Source: Selenomonas sp963528755 (lineage in GTDB: Bacteria; Bacillota; Negativicutes; Selenomonadales; Selenomonadaceae). From it: a DNA stretch of 64,000 nucleotides. The position numbers and the translations under genes are program-made. Shown here one piece after another: positions 61,108-64,000 of the stretch. The notes beneath the pieces are model-generated. The model saw only the letters and a program-made list of their open reading frames with translations. It made no database searches and had not been told where the DNA came from. Within the stretch, counting starts at the first letter, position 1. Each line of letters begins with the position of its first letter. The DNA lies in contig NZ_CAURXA010000003.1 in assembly GCF_963528755.1 (NCBI RefSeq), forward strand, positions 248,001 through 312,000. Direction: 5' to 3'.

Positions 61108-62961
61108 TCATGCTCCTTCTCTAGTGTCTTCCAATTGCTTGCTTTTGTATGTAGGAATCATACATTTTAATGTTTTAAGTATCGTCAGTCGGTCTCTCGT
61201 GCTTTTCAACACACCCAAATTTTTCTGAAGAGCACCTTTTTGCATAGGTATAATCTTCGCCCTATAGATCTTCTTGTGCTTTGTGCTCGTCGTTCCCTCT
61301 TCATTCGTCAGAAGCTCTTCGTATAACTTCTCTCCAGGACGTAATCCCGTATAAACGATCTTTATATCCTTATTTGGGATACGTCCATGAAGGCGGATCA
61401 AGTCGCATGCCATGTCTTTGATCTTTACAGGTTTCCCCATATCGAACAGGAACACTTCACCCCCTTCGGCCAACCCTCCAGCTTGCAAAACAAGCTGCAC
61501 TGCTTCAGGTATAGTCATAAAGAAGCGTGTCATCTCCGGGTCTGTGACTGTAACAGGCCCACCTGACGCAATCTGGCGTTCAAAAAGAGGCACTACACTG
61601 CCACGACTGCCCAAGACGTTGCCGAAGCGGACAGCAACAAACTTCGTTTCGCTATGCTGATTAATTTCCTGCAAAACGAGTTCAGCTGCACGCTTCGTCG
61701 CCCCCATTACGCTTGTCGGATTGACAGCCTTGTCCGTAGAAATCAGAACGAAAATCTCACTTTTATATGCATCTGCAAGCTCCGCTACATTCTTCGTTCC
61801 AAACACATTATTCTGAACAGCCTCCACTGGTTGAATCTCCATCAGAGGAACATGCTTATGCGCCGCTGCATGAAAGACAACCTCTGGCTTATAGTCGCGA
61901 AACACCTCTTCCATACGAGCTTTATCTGTGATATTAGCGATAACGGTACGATAGGATTGCTCTGGAAATTTTACTTTCAACTCTTGATAAATTTCATAAA
62001 TACTATTTTCCCCACGTCCCAAGAGCAAGATTTCCCTTGCTCCGGCATGACTGAGTTGACGAGAAAGTTCCGATCCGATTGAGCCACCCGCTCCCGTTAT
62101 CAGAACCGTCTTCCCTGCGATATAATGTGTAATTTTATCGAAATCCAGTTTGATCGGATCGCGCCGCAGGAGATCTTCCAAGCGTATTTCACGAAGCTGC
62201 TGTAAACCAATATTTCGCTTGCCCATTTCCATCGTTTCATAAAGACCGGGCATTGTTTTGACTTTACAGGATACGCGATGACATATATCTGTAATTCTGC
62301 GAATCTCATCACCTTCTGCTGAAGGCGTCGCAATGATAATCTCCTCTACATTTTGCGTCTCAACGATTTCAGGGACTTGATCAATCGATCCCAAGACAGG
62401 AAATCCCGACAAACGATTGCCTATCTTCTTCACGTCATCATCTGCGAAACCGACAATACGAACACTCGCCGCATCGTTTTGTTCGATTTCTCGCACAAGC
62501 ATAGCACCAGCATCACCAGCACCAATAATCAACACTGCCCGTTGTCCTGTTTGAGCGTTGGAAAGCATATCCAAATTAATCTTAAACGCCAAACGACTCA
62601 AACCTATACCACCCAAAACGAGCATCCATGAAATCAAAAAAACACTTTTCGGCACATCTTTTCCAACTAAGAAAAGAAGAAGAAATGTTCCAGCCGAAGA
62701 CAATGTGACCGCTCCGACAATCGCATTGAGATCCCGAATCCGTGCATAATGCCAAATTCGATGATACATGCCAAAAAGGTAAAAAATACCTACGCCAAGA
62801 ACAGCGGAAGGAAGAAGCCATACATGCAAGACTGTAGCCTCATACTCCGGTAAAGCACCCTCAAATCGCAAGAGCACAGCCAACACTGGCATGACACTTA
62901 AAATAACAAAGTCAAGGAAAATAAGTTTAAACTTTTCCTTCACATGAATGAACGACATCAT
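61108..62961 (-). CDS. Membrane UDP-HexNAc 4,6-dehydratase (CapD/WbpM/PglF type)
   Basis: 617 residues. Four N-terminal transmembrane helices (to about 120), a CoA-binding-like Rossmann domain ('AVLIIGAGDAGAMLVREIEQ' region), then the catalytic SDR from about 285 ('TVLITGAGGSIGSELSRQL'). The catalytic set is 'STDKAVNPTSVMGATKR', with Met in place of the usual Tyr, typical for this dehydratase class. First enzyme of the amino-sugar branch, first gene of the operon after the promoter near 63050. Confidence 0.93.
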   Translation of the reverse strand: MMSFIHVKEKFKLIFLDFVILSVMPVLAVLLRFEGALPEYEATVLHVWLLPSAVLGVGIFYLFGMYHRIWHYARIRDLNAIVGAVTLSSAGTFLLLFLVGKDVPKSVFLISWMLVLGGIGLSRLAFKINLDMLSNAQTGQRAVLIIGAGDAGAMLVREIEQNDAASVRIVGFADDDVKKIGNRLSGFPVLGSIDQVPEIVETQNVEEIIIATPSAEGDEIRRITDICHRVSCKVKTMPGLYETMEMGKRNIGLQQLREIRLEDLLRRDPIKLDFDKITHYIAGKTVLITGAGGSIGSELSRQLSHAGAREILLLGRGENSIYEIYQELKVKFPEQSYRTVIANITDKARMEEVFRDYKPEVVFHAAAHKHVPLMEIQPVEAVQNNVFGTKNVAELADAYKSEIFVLISTDKAVNPTSVMGATKRAAELVLQEINQHSETKFVAVRFGNVLGSRGSVVPLFERQIASGGPVTVTDPEMTRFFMTIPEAVQLVLQAGGLAEGGEVFLFDMGKPVKIKDMACDLIRLHGRIPNKDIKIVYTGLRPGEKLYEELLTNEEGTTSTKHKKIYRAKIIPMQKGALQKNLGVLKSTRDRLTILKTLKCMIPTYKSKQLEDTREGA

Positions 62962-63049
62962 AACGAATTTACGCTTCCTTTCGGCAAAAACTAAATCTCA
63001 CAAGCAAATACGCAAAGCGAGCGCAAAATACAAAATGATTTTGCCGTTT

Positions 63050-63090
63050 ATTATAAAAGACTAATCAGCTAGATTCTAGTTAAGTTCTAG
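63050..63090 (-). promoter_or_regulatory. Polysaccharide operon promoter with two 11-bp spaced direct repeats
   Basis: Minus-strand TATAAT (63055-63050). The -35 position is weak (TAGAAT) and is overlapped by two direct TTCTAG elements (plus strand 63074-63079 and 63085-63090) exactly 11 bp apart, inside CTAGATTCTAG and TTCTAGTAATG. Direct repeats on one helix face over the -35 are typical of OmpR/PhoB-type activators. The rest of 62962-63225 shows nothing else clear. Confidence 0.5.
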
Positions 63091-63225
63091 TAATGTAAAG
63101 ATATATACACAGCACGCTTTTTGAGGATCCCATCGCTAAAGACAGTCTTGAAAGCCTCTCGTACTCCGTATATCGACTGAATATATATCTTAAAAATTTA
63201 CAGAAACTATCTCAATCAAAACCAT

Positions 63226-64000
63226 CTATACATCTCTCCTATAAAGAAGCAACCCATATCCCATAGACAGAAGTACACCGACCACGAAACCGACTGCTGT
63301 GATCAATTTCTTTCGTGGAGCAACGGGTTTATCCTCATCGGGCAAATTTGCTGGATCGACAATCTGGATATCCATGCTGTCCATCGCCTCTTGAATCTTG
63401 CTCTGTTCGCTCTGCTTAACAAGATTCAGATAGACTTCTCCTTTAATCTTCACATCGCGTTCAAGTGTCATATATTCCAAAACATCGTTGGGCATATCTC
63501 CAATATTTTTTTCCTTTTTGCTGCGAAGTTCCTTGAGTTTACTCGCCTCAGCCTCTGCGACAGAAGCTTTCACGGCCGCCAAAGCATGCGTTCTCAAAAG
63601 CTCTGACTGCGTCGGATTGAGCGTCGCGGCATTTGAGTCAACACTCGCGACAACCTCCGTATTGAGGCTTCCCTGCAGTTGCTGCAATTCGCTCTTCGCC
63701 TTCTGCACGTCCGGATGCTTGTCGGTATAGCGCTGCTCAAGGCCCACGAGTTCCACCTGCTTCGCAACAATCTGATCTCGGATTTTCTGCACAACAGCGT
63801 TGTCAGAAATATTATATGCCCTGCTCCTCATCTTCTGTTCCGCAAGTTTCGCTTCGGCCGCATCAAATTCTGCTTGTGCGGACTTCTGCTGCACCTCGGC
63901 TTCGCTGATCGCCTTGTCAAAGACAGCCAGTTGTTCAACCGCCGCCTTGACCTGTTCATCGGGGCTGTATATCTTATGCTCCTTGCTGAAGGCTGCCAGC
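63226..64000 (-). CDS. Wzz/chain-length determinant or BY-kinase membrane adaptor (partial)
   Basis: The frame stays open to the window edge, so the N-terminus is missing; about 258 residues are seen. It is mostly long coiled coil (about 63400-63990), with 'LVGLEQRYTDKHPDVQKAKSEL' and 'YMTLERDVKIKGEVYLNLVKQSEQSKI', the GNVR-type segment of exopolysaccharide chain-length proteins. A Pro-rich joint 'DPANLPDEDKPVAPRKKLI' and a last transmembrane helix (ITAVGFVVGVLLSMGYGLLL) follow. It regulates polymer length with Wzy. Confidence 0.88.
   Translation of the reverse strand, partial: LAAFSKEHKIYSPDEQVKAAVEQLAVFDKAISEAEVQQKSAQAEFDAAEAKLAEQKMRSRAYNISDNAVVQKIRDQIVAKQVELVGLEQRYTDKHPDVQKAKSELQQLQGSLNTEVVASVDSNAATLNPTQSELLRTHALAAVKASVAEAEASKLKELRSKKEKNIGDMPNDVLEYMTLERDVKIKGEVYLNLVKQSEQSKIQEAMDSMDIQIVDPANLPDEDKPVAPRKKLITAVGFVVGVLLSMGYGLLLYRRDV

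Overview
The window looks like a GC-rich chromosome segment from an anaerobic diderm Firmicute of the Negativicutes, most likely Selenomonas or a close relative (Centipeda, Mitsuokella). This is inferred from gene content. An 11-subunit Nuo complex without NuoEFG, heptosyltransferase and O-antigen type genes, and Bacillus-like YwgA/YwfO homologues occur together. No rRNA or tRNA gene was recognised.

Region 1 (1-2260) is the most unusual part. After the 3' end of a WYL-domain regulator gene lie two diverged copies of a polycistronic cluster of micro-ORFs of 14-27 codons. Nearly every micro-ORF has a near-perfect Shine-Dalgarno. Each cluster has its own promoter (TTGACA-22-TATAAT), a 5'-terminal hairpin and an intrinsic terminator. 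The copies differ mostly at synonymous positions, so the peptides appear to be selected. Between the copies sits a 4-spacer CRISPR array with its own promoter and a stem-loop-rich leader, and no cas genes beside it.

Region 2 (2365-12085) is a nuoABCDHIJKLMN operon on the minus strand, read from a clear sigma-70 type promoter. Region 3 (12.3-31.5 kb) is mostly housekeeping. It holds a DUF4160 pair, a GT9 glycosyltransferase, a SWIM/SNF2 helicase, DNA polymerase IV, a lone sorbitol-type PTS IIA, an Rpn-family nuclease, the oxidative TCA branch (acn divergent from gltA-icd), a Fur/PerR regulator, a coiled-coil protein, TauE plus a phosphoethanolamine-transferase-like protein, and a Tat-exported phosphatase. 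A dispersed repeat of about 105 bp with coding-like character occurs at 14.2-14.4 kb (twice), 19.0 kb and 43.6 kb.

Region 4 (31.6-42.2 kb) is an AT-richer graveyard and defence island. It has a lipoprotein gene broken by one stop codon, a decayed cas3, and truncated or frameshifted IS110, ISL3, IS21 and IS256 family transposase genes. Inside it is an intact two-gene pair: a C5 cytosine methyltransferase and a protein joining a GHKL (Hsp90/MORC-like) ATPase to a C-terminal TIR-like domain. This pair is a strong candidate for a new or little-described anti-phage system.

Region 5 (42.2-64 kb) is a surface-polysaccharide cluster, all on the minus strand. It runs from a Wzz-like protein (cut by the window edge) and a WbpM/PglF-type dehydratase to ManC. 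It appears to build an amino-dideoxy initiating sugar (dehydratase, aminotransferase, phosphoglycosyl transferase), a polyol- or ribitol-phosphate type decoration (cytidylyltransferase, SDR, LicD), and an unusual GDP-mannose-derived deoxysugar (ManC, Gmd, a His-for-Lys PLP dehydratase with a cysteine cluster, two Fcl-like reductases, a split transketolase). Wzx and Wzy then export and polymerise the repeat unit.
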